From Stappia sp. BW2 (GTDB lineage Bacteria; Pseudomonadota; Alphaproteobacteria; Rhizobiales; Stappiaceae), in contig NZ_VIRG01000066.1 of NCBI RefSeq assembly GCF_008107695.1, positions 1,240,001-1,304,000 of the forward strand: 64,000 nucleotides of DNA. The letters are read 5' to 3'. The notes under the pieces were generated by a model. It ran no database searches. It saw nothing but the letters and a program-made list of their open reading frames with translations, and was not told where the DNA came from. How positions within the stretch are numbered: the stretch's first letter is position 1; each line of letters begins with the position of its first letter. Shown one piece after another: positions 39,450-48,422 of this stretch. The position numbers were made by a program, and so were the translations under genes.

Positions 39450-42400
39450 ATGGACGAACAAACCCTGTCATTCCTGGAACTGACCACCATGGATGATCTG
39501 GTTCAGCTTGTCGCCGACAAAAGGGCAGCCTGGCTCTGGTCGGCGGACGGCGCACGCATTCTATGGGCGAATGCTGCCGGCGCGTCTTTCTTCTCCGCGC
39601 AGTCCGTGTCCGATCTGGCCAGCCTGACGTCGCTCGAGCGCTCACCGGCTCGTCCGCATATCGCGCGCATTGCCGAATCCGGCCCTACCGACAAGTTCAG
39701 CATCGACAGGCTTCGCTTTTATCGGGGCCTCAGGGTCATGCTGCTGACCTGCCAGTGCATGCGAATCGAGCTGGAAAATGGTGACGCTGCCGCGCTGATC
39801 GTGTGCGGCGACAAGGGACTTTCAATGACGAAAGACCCGGTACCGGCCTTTGCGCACCTCCTCCACGGCAGCGATGCCACCGTGTTTGTGACGAGTGCCG
39901 GTTCGGTGGAGAGCCGTGTCGGAGAGCTCGGTGGAACGCCGGAAGACCTCGACATACCGGACGGCCAGACGGCCCTGTTCGGACCGCTGGAGCTTGAGGG
40001 CGCCTTTCACGAGGGCGTCGTCCTGAAGGTGACAGACCAGCAGAAGCTGGTGGTTCTGGAAAACCAGCCCGTGGCCGAAGACGACACAGAGGCCGGAGAC
40101 ACCCCTTCCGACAGTACGCACGCGCCGGAGTCATCCATGACCGGCGCTGGCGTTCTCGCTGCAGGTGCGACTGCCGCTGCTGCAACAGCTGCCACGTCAG
40201 CCGAGGACGAAGGTGAAGACGAGCATGCGGACGTGGCAACCGAAACCGCCATCGATGATGCCGGCTGGGTGCGCGCCGATGAAGACGAGCTTGAAACCTC
40301 TGAGGAGACAGTTGCAACGCCGGCGGTGATGTCACCAGCCGAAGACGAGCCCTTTGAGGAAGACATCGACAGCCAGACCGCTGACGAGCAATCGATTGCC
40401 GCAAGCCTTGTCACGTCTGACGATATCTCTCCAATGGACCCGGGCGAGGTCGACCTCGACCCGTCTGTTCTGGAGACGGGTGACGAGACTGAAGAGGCCG
40501 GCGAAGAGACGGCAGACGACAGCGCCGCAGATGCCGAAGGCGAGAACGCCGCAGATGCCGAAGGCGAGAACGCCAGCGCCGAAGGGATCGAAACCGAAGA
40601 GCCTGCCGTTGAAGCAGCAACCGCCGAAGACACGACCGGTGATACAGAGATGGACCAAGGCGACGGTTTTGTCTTCCAGCCGCGGCGCAGGCCAGTGCGG
40701 TTTGCCTGGAAAATGGATATCAACCAGCGCTTCACCTTTCTCTCTGACGAATTTGCCGAAGTTCTCGGACCGTCGTCGACAGACATTGTCGGCCAGACCT
40801 GGCAGGAGGTGGCTGACGCATTCGACCTCGACCCCCGCGGACACATTGCCCGCGCGCTTGACCGGCGCGATACCTGGAGCGGCAAGACCATAGACTGGCC
40901 TGTCTCCGGCGCGGCCCTGCGCGTGCCCGTCGATATGGCGGCCCTGCCTGCTTTCGACCGGAACAGGAAGTTCGAAGGCTATCGAGGCTTCGGCGTTTGC
41001 CGGACCGCCGACGCGGTTCCGGAGCGCGGCGACCAGCCCGCCGGACCGATGCTCGCCGTTATCGGTGCCACTGAAGCTGCCTCCCGGGAGGCGGAGGCCG
41101 ACACCGACCCGCTTCTGGAAGACGACATCGCGCATAGCGCTGAAACGCATCCGGATGACGTGGCCGCTCTCGAAGCCGGCGCGCCCGCCAAAGGGACGGA
41201 CACGGGCGAGGACCTTGCCGCCGACACCGATGGCAACGAGGCCGAAGTCACCCGGGACGATGAAGAAGCCGTCCCTGAAGCATCCGACGAAGCAAAAGAA
41301 ATGCCCACCGGCGATGCTGAAGCGCGGGACGCGGCTGAACAGCAGGCAACGAGCGAAGCCGCGGCGAAACTTGCAGAGTTGAAACCGGCAAAACCGGACT
41401 CCTTTGCGGGCAAGACATTTTTGGGTGCGAGCGCGGCTGCCCTGGTCGGGTCGCTGGCGAAGTTCACCAGCAAGACCCCGCAGACCCCTGCCGAACCAGT
41501 GGCAAAAGCTGACCAGCCCGCCAAAGCAGACACCGCCCCTGTCGAGACCGACACCCCGGCTGATGATGCCGACAAGGATCTGGACGACCTGCCGGGCGCG
41601 GCTCTCGACAGCAAGTTCAAGGCTCTGGAATCCGGCCTGCAGACTGATCCGGAAAGCGCGTCGTCTCCTGAAGAAAGCGATGGTGCCGAGACCGCCGAAG
41701 ACGCTTCGCTCTCCAGTGATGATGAACAGGTCGATGAGATCGGCGAGGCATCCGACGTCGAGGCGCTCCCTGAAGACGTGGGAACCGAGAACGACGTTTC
41801 GGAAGACACGCTGGACACAGCTGCCGAAGACGAAGGGTCTGACGCCGAAGACCTTGAAGACGAGACCATCGAGGACACGACAGAGGCTTTCGCCTCTGAC
41901 GAGGACGATGCCGATCTGGCAGACGAAAGCGAATCGGATGCCGACGAGGACGGCGTAGAGGCGGATGACGAGAGCGATGCGGCAAGCGACGAACTGACCG
42001 TCGCGGAGAGCGCTGACGCCGGCACAGCCGTTTCGCCCCCCAAACCGTCAGCCGACGAGCCGACCGGCATTTCCGGACCTGCAGCGCTGAAGCCGGCCGA
42101 AATCGAAAGCGCGGTCAAGTCGCTTGCGAAGACCTATAAGCAGGCCCAAAAGAGGCCGCGCGACCTCTTCGAGGAAGACAACTTCAGCACGGCGCCGGAC
42201 GACGAGGACATGCCGTCCGTTGCGGACGATGACGCGGGTACTGACGACGGACTTGCCGGCACGGACGAGGACCTTCAAGCGGGGAAAGACGATACCTCGC
42301 CCCGGAACGAGGACCAGTTCGAGCCAGAGCCCGCCTTTGAAGACGCGCATTTCGATCTCGTTGAGACAGAAGACCGTGACATCGAAGCCGTGGCCGCATC

Positions 42401-44225
42401 GCTTGATACAGATGATGCCGCCGAGGAGCGCGAGTTCTTCGAAGAAACCGCAGCCTTCGAGAGCGAGGACAAGGCCGCCGAAGTGGCGGATGAACCCAAG
42501 AAGACCGGACAGGTCATCCCGCTTGCAACGGTCAAGCCGCGTGTCGTGCCGGTGGATACCTCAGGTCTTTCCAGGCCCGAACGCCAGGCCTTCCGCAAGA
42601 TCGCCGAAGCCCTCGGCGCACGGCTTGAGGGCGATCTGGAAGAATTCGATGCCCCCGATCCGGAAGAGCCCGTCGATGAACTGCCGCCGGAAGTTCCGGA
42701 AGCCGGCCCCATCGACCCGAGCCTGCTGGACCGCTTGCCCATCGGCATCGCCATCGCTCATGACCGTGAGGTTCTCTACGCCAACAAGGCGCTGTTGCGG
42801 ATGCTTGGCTACCGGTCGATCGCCGCTCTGTGCGAAGCAGGCGGTCTAGAGGCCTTGTTCATCGATGACGCGGAAGAATTGCCGGATGCCGACGGCATGG
42901 ACGGCGAGGTCGATGAGACCATGAAGATGCGCTTGTCCGACGGCGGTGTTCTGAATGTCGATGCGCACATGCATTCGGTTCCGTGGAACGGCAACCGGGG
43001 TCTGATGATCTCCATCACCGAACGCAAGGTCAAACCAACCCCTACCACTGCGGCCCCGTCGTCTCCGAACTTCTTTGCGGAAGTGCGTGCGGAACTCGAC
43101 AGCGCGCGCAACCAGATCGCCGAGATGGACACCATCCTGGAAACAGCCACCGACGGCGTTCTGGTGCTCGACCAGAACGGCACCATCCTGAAGGTGAACG
43201 GCTCGGCGGAAGCCCTGTTCAGCGCCAGCCGGTCTGACATGATCGGCGCCCCGCTGACCGAATTCCTTGCACCGGAAAGCCACCGTGCCGCCGCCGATTA
43301 TCTGGATGGGCTGTCGCGCAACGGCGTTGCCTCCATTCTCAACGATGGCCGCGAAGTGCTGGGCAAGGTTCCGACCGGCGGCCTCATTCCGCTGTTCATG
43401 ACCATTGGCCGGATCAGCGGCAACAAGGACGATGTCAAATACTGTGCGGTGCTGCGAGACATCACCCAGTGGAAGACGGCTGAAGAGGAACTGACCCAGG
43501 CCAAGCGCCAGGCCGAGAACGCCAGTTCGCAAAAGTCCGATTTCCTGGCCAAGATCAGCCATGAGATTCGCACGCCATTGAACGCCATCATCGGCTTTTC
43601 GGAAGTCATGATGGAAGAGCGCTTTGGCCCGATCGGCAACGACCGCTACAAGGACTACCTCAAGGACATCCGCACATCCGGCTCGCACATCATGAGCCTG
43701 ATCAACGATCTTCTGGACCTGTCCAAGATCGAGGCAGGCAAGCTGGATCTGAAATTCTCCGCTGTTTCGACAAACGACGTCATCAACGAATGCGTTGCCT
43801 TGATGCAGCCGCAGGCCAATCGGGAGCGGGTGATCATCCGCGCCAGCCTGCCGGAATCCGTGCCTGACGTGGTGGCCGATCCAAGATCCCTGCGCCAGAT
43901 TGTGCTGAACCTTCTGTCCAACGCCATCAAATACAACAAGTCCGGTGGCCAGGTGATCCTGTCGACCGCGCTGGAGAGCAATGGCGAGGTGGCGCTACGT
44001 GTCCGCGATACGGGCACCGGCATGACTGCAAAACAACTGGCTGCCGCCCTTGAACCGTTCCGGCAGCTACATACCTCCAGCCGTGGTGGCGGTACCGGAC
44101 TTGGCCTGCCGCTGACAAAAGCGCTGGTCGAGGCCAACCGGGCCAGCTTCCATATCGATTCCACACCTGACCAGGGCACGCTTGTGGAAATCATTTTCCC
44201 GACCCAGCGGGTGCTTTCGGAATAA
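39450..44225 (+). CDS. Giant acidic multi-PAS sensor histidine kinase
   Basis: A 1591-residue cytoplasmic histidine kinase. A PAS-like region lies at ~15-60 (AAWLWSADGARILWANAAG), another at ~410-520 (FAWKMDINQRFTFLSDEFAE) and two more at ~1090-1190 (LPIGIAIAHDREVLYANKAL) and ~1225-1340 (TATDGVLVLDQNGTILKVNG). The HisKA domain FLAKISHEIRTPLNAIIGFSEVM has phospho-histidine ~1371. The ATPase domain has IVLNLLSNAIKYN, RDTGTGM and GTGLGLPL. The kinase core resembles the PleC/PdhS family of cell-cycle kinases. Residues ~210-400 and ~540-1080 are low-complexity, extremely Asp/Glu/Ala-rich and probably disordered, including a short tandem repeat (DAEGENAA). No transmembrane helix or adjacent response regulator is seen. 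The start at 39450 has GGAG 7 nt upstream. Confidence 0.85.
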   Translation: MDEQTLSFLELTTMDDLVQLVADKRAAWLWSADGARILWANAAGASFFSAQSVSDLASLTSLERSPARPHIARIAESGPTDKFSIDRLRFYRGLRVMLLTCQCMRIELENGDAAALIVCGDKGLSMTKDPVPAFAHLLHGSDATVFVTSAGSVESRVGELGGTPEDLDIPDGQTALFGPLELEGAFHEGVVLKVTDQQKLVVLENQPVAEDDTEAGDTPSDSTHAPESSMTGAGVLAAGATAAAATAATSAEDEGEDEHADVATETAIDDAGWVRADEDELETSEETVATPAVMSPAEDEPFEEDIDSQTADEQSIAASLVTSDDISPMDPGEVDLDPSVLETGDETEEAGEETADDSAADAEGENAADAEGENASAEGIETEEPAVEAATAEDTTGDTEMDQGDGFVFQPRRRPVRFAWKMDINQRFTFLSDEFAEVLGPSSTDIVGQTWQEVADAFDLDPRGHIARALDRRDTWSGKTIDWPVSGAALRVPVDMAALPAFDRNRKFEGYRGFGVCRTADAVPERGDQPAGPMLAVIGATEAASREAEADTDPLLEDDIAHSAETHPDDVAALEAGAPAKGTDTGEDLAADTDGNEAEVTRDDEEAVPEASDEAKEMPTGDAEARDAAEQQATSEAAAKLAELKPAKPDSFAGKTFLGASAAALVGSLAKFTSKTPQTPAEPVAKADQPAKADTAPVETDTPADDADKDLDDLPGAALDSKFKALESGLQTDPESASSPEESDGAETAEDASLSSDDEQVDEIGEASDVEALPEDVGTENDVSEDTLDTAAEDEGSDAEDLEDETIEDTTEAFASDEDDADLADESESDADEDGVEADDESDAASDELTVAESADAGTAVSPPKPSADEPTGISGPAALKPAEIESAVKSLAKTYKQAQKRPRDLFEEDNFSTAPDDEDMPSVADDDAGTDDGLAGTDEDLQAGKDDTSPRNEDQFEPEPAFEDAHFDLVETEDRDIEAVAASLDTDDAAEEREFFEETAAFESEDKAAEVADEPKKTGQVIPLATVKPRVVPVDTSGLSRPERQAFRKIAEALGARLEGDLEEFDAPDPEEPVDELPPEVPEAGPIDPSLLDRLPIGIAIAHDREVLYANKALLRMLGYRSIAALCEAGGLEALFIDDAEELPDADGMDGEVDETMKMRLSDGGVLNVDAHMHSVPWNGNRGLMISITERKVKPTPTTAAPSSPNFFAEVRAELDSARNQIAEMDTILETATDGVLVLDQNGTILKVNGSAEALFSASRSDMIGAPLTEFLAPESHRAAADYLDGLSRNGVASILNDGREVLGKVPTGGLIPLFMTIGRISGNKDDVKYCAVLRDITQWKTAEEELTQAKRQAENASSQKSDFLAKISHEIRTPLNAIIGFSEVMMEERFGPIGNDRYKDYLKDIRTSGSHIMSLINDLLDLSKIEAGKLDLKFSAVSTNDVINECVALMQPQANRERVIIRASLPESVPDVVADPRSLRQIVLNLLSNAIKYNKSGGQVILSTALESNGEVALRVRDTGTGMTAKQLAAALEPFRQLHTSSRGGGTGLGLPLTKALVEANRASFHIDSTPDQGTLVEIIFPTQRVLSE

Positions 44226-44249
44226 TGCCGTGCCCATCAGGAGCGGTTC

Positions 44250-44942
44250 TTGATTGAAGTCGACAGCAATATCTGGATCCTGGAAGGAGACAATGTCTCC
44301 TTCTACGGATTTCCCTACCCCACACGCTGCGTGATCGTGCGCTTGCCCTCCGGCAAGCTGTGGGTCTGGTCTCCGATTGCCCTGTCACCGGACATCCGGC
44401 GCGAGGTCGGGGCTCTGGGAACCCCGGCGCACCTCGTCAGTCCCAACAAGATCCATCACCTGTTTCTGCAGGACTGGAAGGCGGCCTGGCCGGAGGCAAA
44501 AATCTGGGGCCCTCAGAGCACCATTTCCAAACGCTCCGATATTGCCTTCGAACCGGCGCTGGACGAAGCCGTGCCGGATGCCTTTGAAGGTGTCATCGAC
44601 ATGGTGCGCTTTTCCGGATCGCCCGTGATGGACGAAGTGGTGTTCCTGCACACGCCATCCAGAACAGCTATCCTGGCCGATCTCAGCGAGCATTTCTCGC
44701 AAGGGTTCCTGAAGCGGTTCTGGAAACCCTGGCAGCGCTGGATTGCCGGCCTCTGGGGCATTGTCGAAGGCAAGGGTTATGCGCCCCTGGAATGGCGGTT
44801 GAGCTTCTTCGACCGCCGCAAGACCCGCGCCTGCCGGGACAGGGTCCTGGCGTGGTCGCCGGAAAAGGTGATCATGGCGCATGGCGTCTGGCAGCAAAGC
44901 AATGGCACAGCGTTTTTGCGGAAGGCACTTGCCTGGGTGTGA
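44250..44942 (+). CDS. DUF4336-domain protein (metallo-beta-lactamase-like)
   Basis: A 230-residue protein with the DUF4336 pattern: VDSNIWILEGDNVSFYGFPYPTR, then LVSPNKIHHLFLQDWKAAWPEAKIWGP, and a C-terminal KVIMAHG. The fold is thought to be metallo-beta-lactamase-like, but the usual HxHxDH set is reduced here (NKIHHLF), so activity is doubtful. The TTG at 44250 is used because AGGAG (44239-44243) sits six bases upstream. It starts 24 nt after the histidine-kinase stop, so it could be co-transcribed. Confidence 0.7.
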   Translation: MIEVDSNIWILEGDNVSFYGFPYPTRCVIVRLPSGKLWVWSPIALSPDIRREVGALGTPAHLVSPNKIHHLFLQDWKAAWPEAKIWGPQSTISKRSDIAFEPALDEAVPDAFEGVIDMVRFSGSPVMDEVVFLHTPSRTAILADLSEHFSQGFLKRFWKPWQRWIAGLWGIVEGKGYAPLEWRLSFFDRRKTRACRDRVLAWSPEKVIMAHGVWQQSNGTAFLRKALAWV

Positions 44943-45084
44943 CAGTTTTTCACCAGATTGGTAACGCGTTCGTGATCAGCCAGAAAGGCAGACTCTGCAG
45001 GCTCTGCAAAGCTAAAGTAGAGTCTTAAACTCCTGTATTATCACCGTTTTTCGGCAAAATAGTGGAATGCAATCCTCCAGTTAG

Positions 45085-45101
45085 TTTTGAATAATTCTAA
45101 A
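45085..45101 (+). promoter_or_regulatory. Iron-control element (Irr box)
   Basis: TTTTGAATAATTCTAAA matches the iron-control element consensus TTTAGAA-N3-TTCTAAA at 13 of 14 defined positions. It lies about 110 nt upstream of the iron-binding-protein gene at 45211. Irr is the haem- and iron-responsive Fur-family regulator of Rhizobiales and related orders. A role in activating this transporter under iron limitation is inferred. Confidence 0.7.
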
Positions 45102-45210
45102 TTGTTGATTTTGCTTGATTTATTGACTTCAGACTTCTCTAACGACATATTCCCGGCAAGCGCTGGATGAAACATCCAGCCGACAAGAACCTTCTCACCG
45201 GGAGAGTTAC

Positions 45211-46254
45211 ATGAATTCCACTTTCCGTACCCTGGCAGGCGCCGTCCTTTTGTCTTCGGCAACTCTTTCTGCCGTGCCCGCATTCGCCGACGGGGAAGTG
45301 AACATCTACTCCTACCGCCAGCCGTATCTGATCGAGCCGCTGCTGGACGCCTTCACCAAGGAAACTGGCATCAAGACCAATGTGGTCTTTGCTTCCGAAG
45401 GTCTGGGCGAGCGCATTGCGGCGGAAGGTGCCAACTCTCCGGCCGACGTTCTTCTGACGGTCGACATCGGCCGCCTGGATGGCGCCAAGCAGCTCGGCAT
45501 ATCGCAGCCGGTCGTTTCCGACGTCGTCAACGCAAACGTACCGGCCGAATTTCGCGATCCGGAGGGCCAGTGGATCGGTCTGACCAACCGCGCTCGTGTG
45601 ATCTATGCCTCCAAGGAGCGCGTCGATCAGGACAGCATCACCTATGAGGAACTTGCCGATCCGAAGTGGAAGGGCCGCTTGTGCACCCGTTCCGGACAGC
45701 ACGTCTACACCGTCGGGCTGGTCGCCTCGATGGTGGCGCACCATGGTGCGGAAGAAACCGAAAAGTGGCTTGAAGGCGTTCGCGACAACCTTGCCCGCAA
45801 GCCGGCCGGCAACGACCGTGCGCAGGTCAAGGCCATCTACGCCGGCGAGTGCGACATCGCGCTTGGCAACACCTATTACATGGGTCTGATGCAGACCAAC
45901 GAGAAGGAGCCGGAACAGCAGGTCTGGGCCGACAGCGTGCGCATCCTGTTCCCGAACACCAACGACCGCGGCAGCCACGTGAACATTGCAGGCGTCATCC
46001 TGGCGAAAAATGCGCCGCACAAGGACAATGCGATCAAGCTGATCGAGTTCCTGTCTTCCGGCGAAGCCCAGAAAATCTACGCGGAAACCAACCATGAATA
46101 TCCGGTCAAACCGGGTGTGGCGGTTTCCGAACGCGTTGCCAGCTGGGGCGAGTTCAAGAAGGACACCCTGCCGCTTGCTGACATTGCCAAGAACCGCAAG
46201 ACGGCAAGTGAGCTGATCGACAAGGTCGGCTTCGACGACGGCCCGGCGTCCTGA
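45211..46254 (+). CDS. fbpA: Ferric iron ABC transporter, periplasmic binding protein
   Basis: A 347-residue periplasmic protein. The signal peptide TLAGAVLLSSATLSAVPAFA precedes GEVNIYSYRQPYLIEPLLDAF, the N-terminal signature of FbpA/FutA/IdiA iron binders with the first tyrosine ligand region. NTYYMGLMQTNE carries the paired tyrosines that coordinate Fe(III), and NHEYPVKPGV is near the C-terminus. It delivers ferric iron to the permease encoded at 46627. Ribosome site GGGAGAG is good. An Irr-type box lies upstream and a strong hairpin follows, so it is expressed separately and probably more highly than the permease. Confidence 0.9.
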   Translation: MNSTFRTLAGAVLLSSATLSAVPAFADGEVNIYSYRQPYLIEPLLDAFTKETGIKTNVVFASEGLGERIAAEGANSPADVLLTVDIGRLDGAKQLGISQPVVSDVVNANVPAEFRDPEGQWIGLTNRARVIYASKERVDQDSITYEELADPKWKGRLCTRSGQHVYTVGLVASMVAHHGAEETEKWLEGVRDNLARKPAGNDRAQVKAIYAGECDIALGNTYYMGLMQTNEKEPEQQVWADSVRILFPNTNDRGSHVNIAGVILAKNAPHKDNAIKLIEFLSSGEAQKIYAETNHEYPVKPGVAVSERVASWGEFKKDTLPLADIAKNRKTASELIDKVGFDDGPAS

Positions 46255-46276
46255 GCCTGAACAGACAAACGAGACA

Positions 46277-46300
46277 AGCGCCGCATTTCGCGGCGCTTTT
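46277..46300 (+). terminator. Terminator/attenuator between fbpA and fbpB
   Basis: Stem AGCGCCGC/GCGGCGCT with loop ATTTC followed by TTTT, 23 nt after the fbpA stop. It could end transcription or reduce read-through into fbpB. Confidence 0.75.
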
Positions 46301-46626
46301 CCGTTGGGGATGGGAACGCAGGCTTTGCGCCGGGTGTGCACGTTCCTGGGGCCGATCCGAAGCTCAACGCGAAGGCCTCACCGTTGCCCCCCAAACCACG
46401 GCAGCTTGCGTTACCCGGTATTGTGCGGCCTCACCCGTCTGCTACAGCCAGTCCCCCTCCCCTTGCCCGGGAATATTGGGCGAAGGCCTCGAAACATTAC
46501 GAGGCCTCTCGTTTCATCGGCCAGAACTTCTCAAAAAGTGCCGACAGGACCAAAGGCTGGCTTTTGCATTTTCCTCCAATTGCCTATAGAGCTTCCTGCG
46601 AACCATTCTCAAAGAAATGACAGGCC
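46301..46626. other. Leader region of the iron permease gene
   Basis: These 326 bases contain only short frames without ribosome sites, which I reject as genes. No Irr-type element is evident here, so fbpB expression may depend on read-through past the hairpin at 46277 or on an unrecognised promoter. Confidence 0.4.
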
Positions 46627-48315
46627 TTGCTGCGCACGCCCTCCCTCACTGTTGCTGACCGTTTCTGGCAAATCGCATCGCTGACGATCGCCGCGCTGGT
46701 GCTTATGCCAATGGCAGCAATCGTGTGGATCGCGTTGACGCCCACTGGCGAGGTCTGGGGCCATCTTCTGACAACGGTTCTGCCGGGCTCTCTGCAGACA
46801 ACGTTTCTGCTGATGCTGGGCGTCGGCCTCACCACGGGCATTACCGGCGTTGCCACGGCCTGGCTGGTAACGATGTGCAATTTTCCGGGCAGAAAGGTGC
46901 TCGACTGGGCCCTCCTCGTGCCTCTTGCCGTGCCGACCTACATCGTCGCTTTCGCCTATGTCGAAGTGCTCGATTATACGGGACCGGTGCAGAGCATGAT
47001 CCGTGCGATTTTCGGCTTCAAGACGTCCAGAGACTACTGGTTTCCCGAGATCCGCTCGCTCGGCGGCGCCATCTTCGTCATGGGCGCAGTGCTCTACCCT
47101 TATGTCTATCTGACGACCCGGGCGAGCTTCCTGATCCAGTCCGCCTCTACGCTGGATGTTTCCCGCACCCTGGGGGCTTCGCCCTACGGGCTCTTCTTCC
47201 GCGTCGCCCTACCGCTGGCACGGCCTGCCATTGTCATCGGCATATCGCTCGCCTTGATGGAATGCCTCAACGATATCGGCGCGGTGACATTCTTCGGCGT
47301 GAAGACGCTGACCTTTTCCGTCTATGACACCTGGCTGCACCGCTCGAGCCTCGGCGGAGCCGCTCAGCTTGCGCTGGCAATGCTGGTGATGGTGTTCTTC
47401 CTGCTGTGGCTGGAACGGTTCGGGCGGCGCAAGCAGCGCTTCGACAGCGGCGGCGGCTCCAAGCACCGACCTCCGACACGCTTCGAGCTCGGCCGCTGGC
47501 AGGCTGCGCTTGCCTTGCTGTTGTGCCTGACGCCCGTCTTTGTCGGTTTCGTTGTACCCGGCCTGTTGCTTGCGGACCTCGCCAGTCGGCGGCTGGAGAA
47601 CTTCTGGGACAGCGGCTTTCTGGATGCCGTCTGGAACAGTCTGAGCCTTGCCGCCATTGCTGCGTTTATCACCGTGCTGATTTCCGTTGCCCTTGCCTAT
47701 GCCCTGCGCCTCAACCCCAAAGGCCCGCTGAAAGTCGCCGTCCGGCTCGCCTCCATCGGCTACGCCATCCCGGGCACCGTTCTGGCCATCGGCATTCTTG
47801 TGCCACTCGCGGGTTTCGACAATTTTCTCGACGCCCGCATGGAAGCCTGGTTCGGCATCAATACCGGGCTATTGCTGCTGGGCAGCGGCACCGGCCTGGT
47901 GTTCGCCTATGTGGTTCGATTCCTCGCCGTCTCCTATGGCCAGGTGGAAGGCGGGTTTGGCCGGATCACGCCGCATCTCGACATGGCCGCACGCACGCTC
48001 GGCCGCAATAGCGGGCAGACCCTGACGCAAATCCACCTGCCGATCCTGAAGCCGGTGCTTTTGTCCGCGGCCCTCCTCAGTTTCGTTGATTGCATGAAAG
48101 AGCTGCCGGCCACCGTGCTGCTGCGCCCATTCAACTTCGAAACCCTGGCAACGACCGTGTTCGAGGCAGCTTCGCGCGAAGCGTTTGGCGAGGCGGCCTT
48201 GCCGTCTCTTGCGATCGTCCTGGTCGGTCTGATCCCGGTGATCTACCTTGCCCGCTCCAGCGCATCGTCGTTCCGTACGCAAACTTCCAGACGGCAGGTT
48301 GAGCCGGCCGTCTGA
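46627..48315 (+). CDS. fbpB: Ferric iron ABC transporter, fused two-module permease
   Basis: A 562-residue inner-membrane protein with two homologous permease modules, each ending in the EAA loop that contacts the ATPase (DVSRTLGASPYGLFFRVALPLA near residue 180 and DMAARTLGRNSGQTLTQIHLP near residue 460). About 12 transmembrane helices. This is the FbpB/SfuB/FutB type. The start is a TTG at 46627, the first codon in frame after a stop, with only a weak ribosome site, so initiation is uncertain. No ATP-binding subunit gene follows; the next gene is ftsH. The ATPase must be elsewhere or shared. Confidence 0.88.
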   Translation: MLRTPSLTVADRFWQIASLTIAALVLMPMAAIVWIALTPTGEVWGHLLTTVLPGSLQTTFLLMLGVGLTTGITGVATAWLVTMCNFPGRKVLDWALLVPLAVPTYIVAFAYVEVLDYTGPVQSMIRAIFGFKTSRDYWFPEIRSLGGAIFVMGAVLYPYVYLTTRASFLIQSASTLDVSRTLGASPYGLFFRVALPLARPAIVIGISLALMECLNDIGAVTFFGVKTLTFSVYDTWLHRSSLGGAAQLALAMLVMVFFLLWLERFGRRKQRFDSGGGSKHRPPTRFELGRWQAALALLLCLTPVFVGFVVPGLLLADLASRRLENFWDSGFLDAVWNSLSLAAIAAFITVLISVALAYALRLNPKGPLKVAVRLASIGYAIPGTVLAIGILVPLAGFDNFLDARMEAWFGINTGLLLLGSGTGLVFAYVVRFLAVSYGQVEGGFGRITPHLDMAARTLGRNSGQTLTQIHLPILKPVLLSAALLSFVDCMKELPATVLLRPFNFETLATTVFEAASREAFGEAALPSLAIVLVGLIPVIYLARSSASSFRTQTSRRQVEPAV

Positions 48316-48422
48316 ACCGGCCAGTCAGAACCGGCAGTCCTGCCGTCCCGCGCCCTTGACAGCATCCGGGCGAACCGCGTCAATGGCGACACAATTCACA
48401 TAGACAGCAGGACGATCCCTCA

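Noticed and set aside
40979..42118. Serine-rich 379-codon minus-strand frame, with a companion at 40007-40891
   Set aside because: Antisense of the Asp/Glu/Ala-rich tracts of the histidine kinase. GC-rich GAN/GCN codons read backward give long stop-free serine-rich frames.
45110..45140. RirA-type iron-responsive operator (TGA-N9-TCA)
   Set aside because: The closest match near 45116 has a 10-base spacer; the ICE motif at 45085-45101 explains iron control better.
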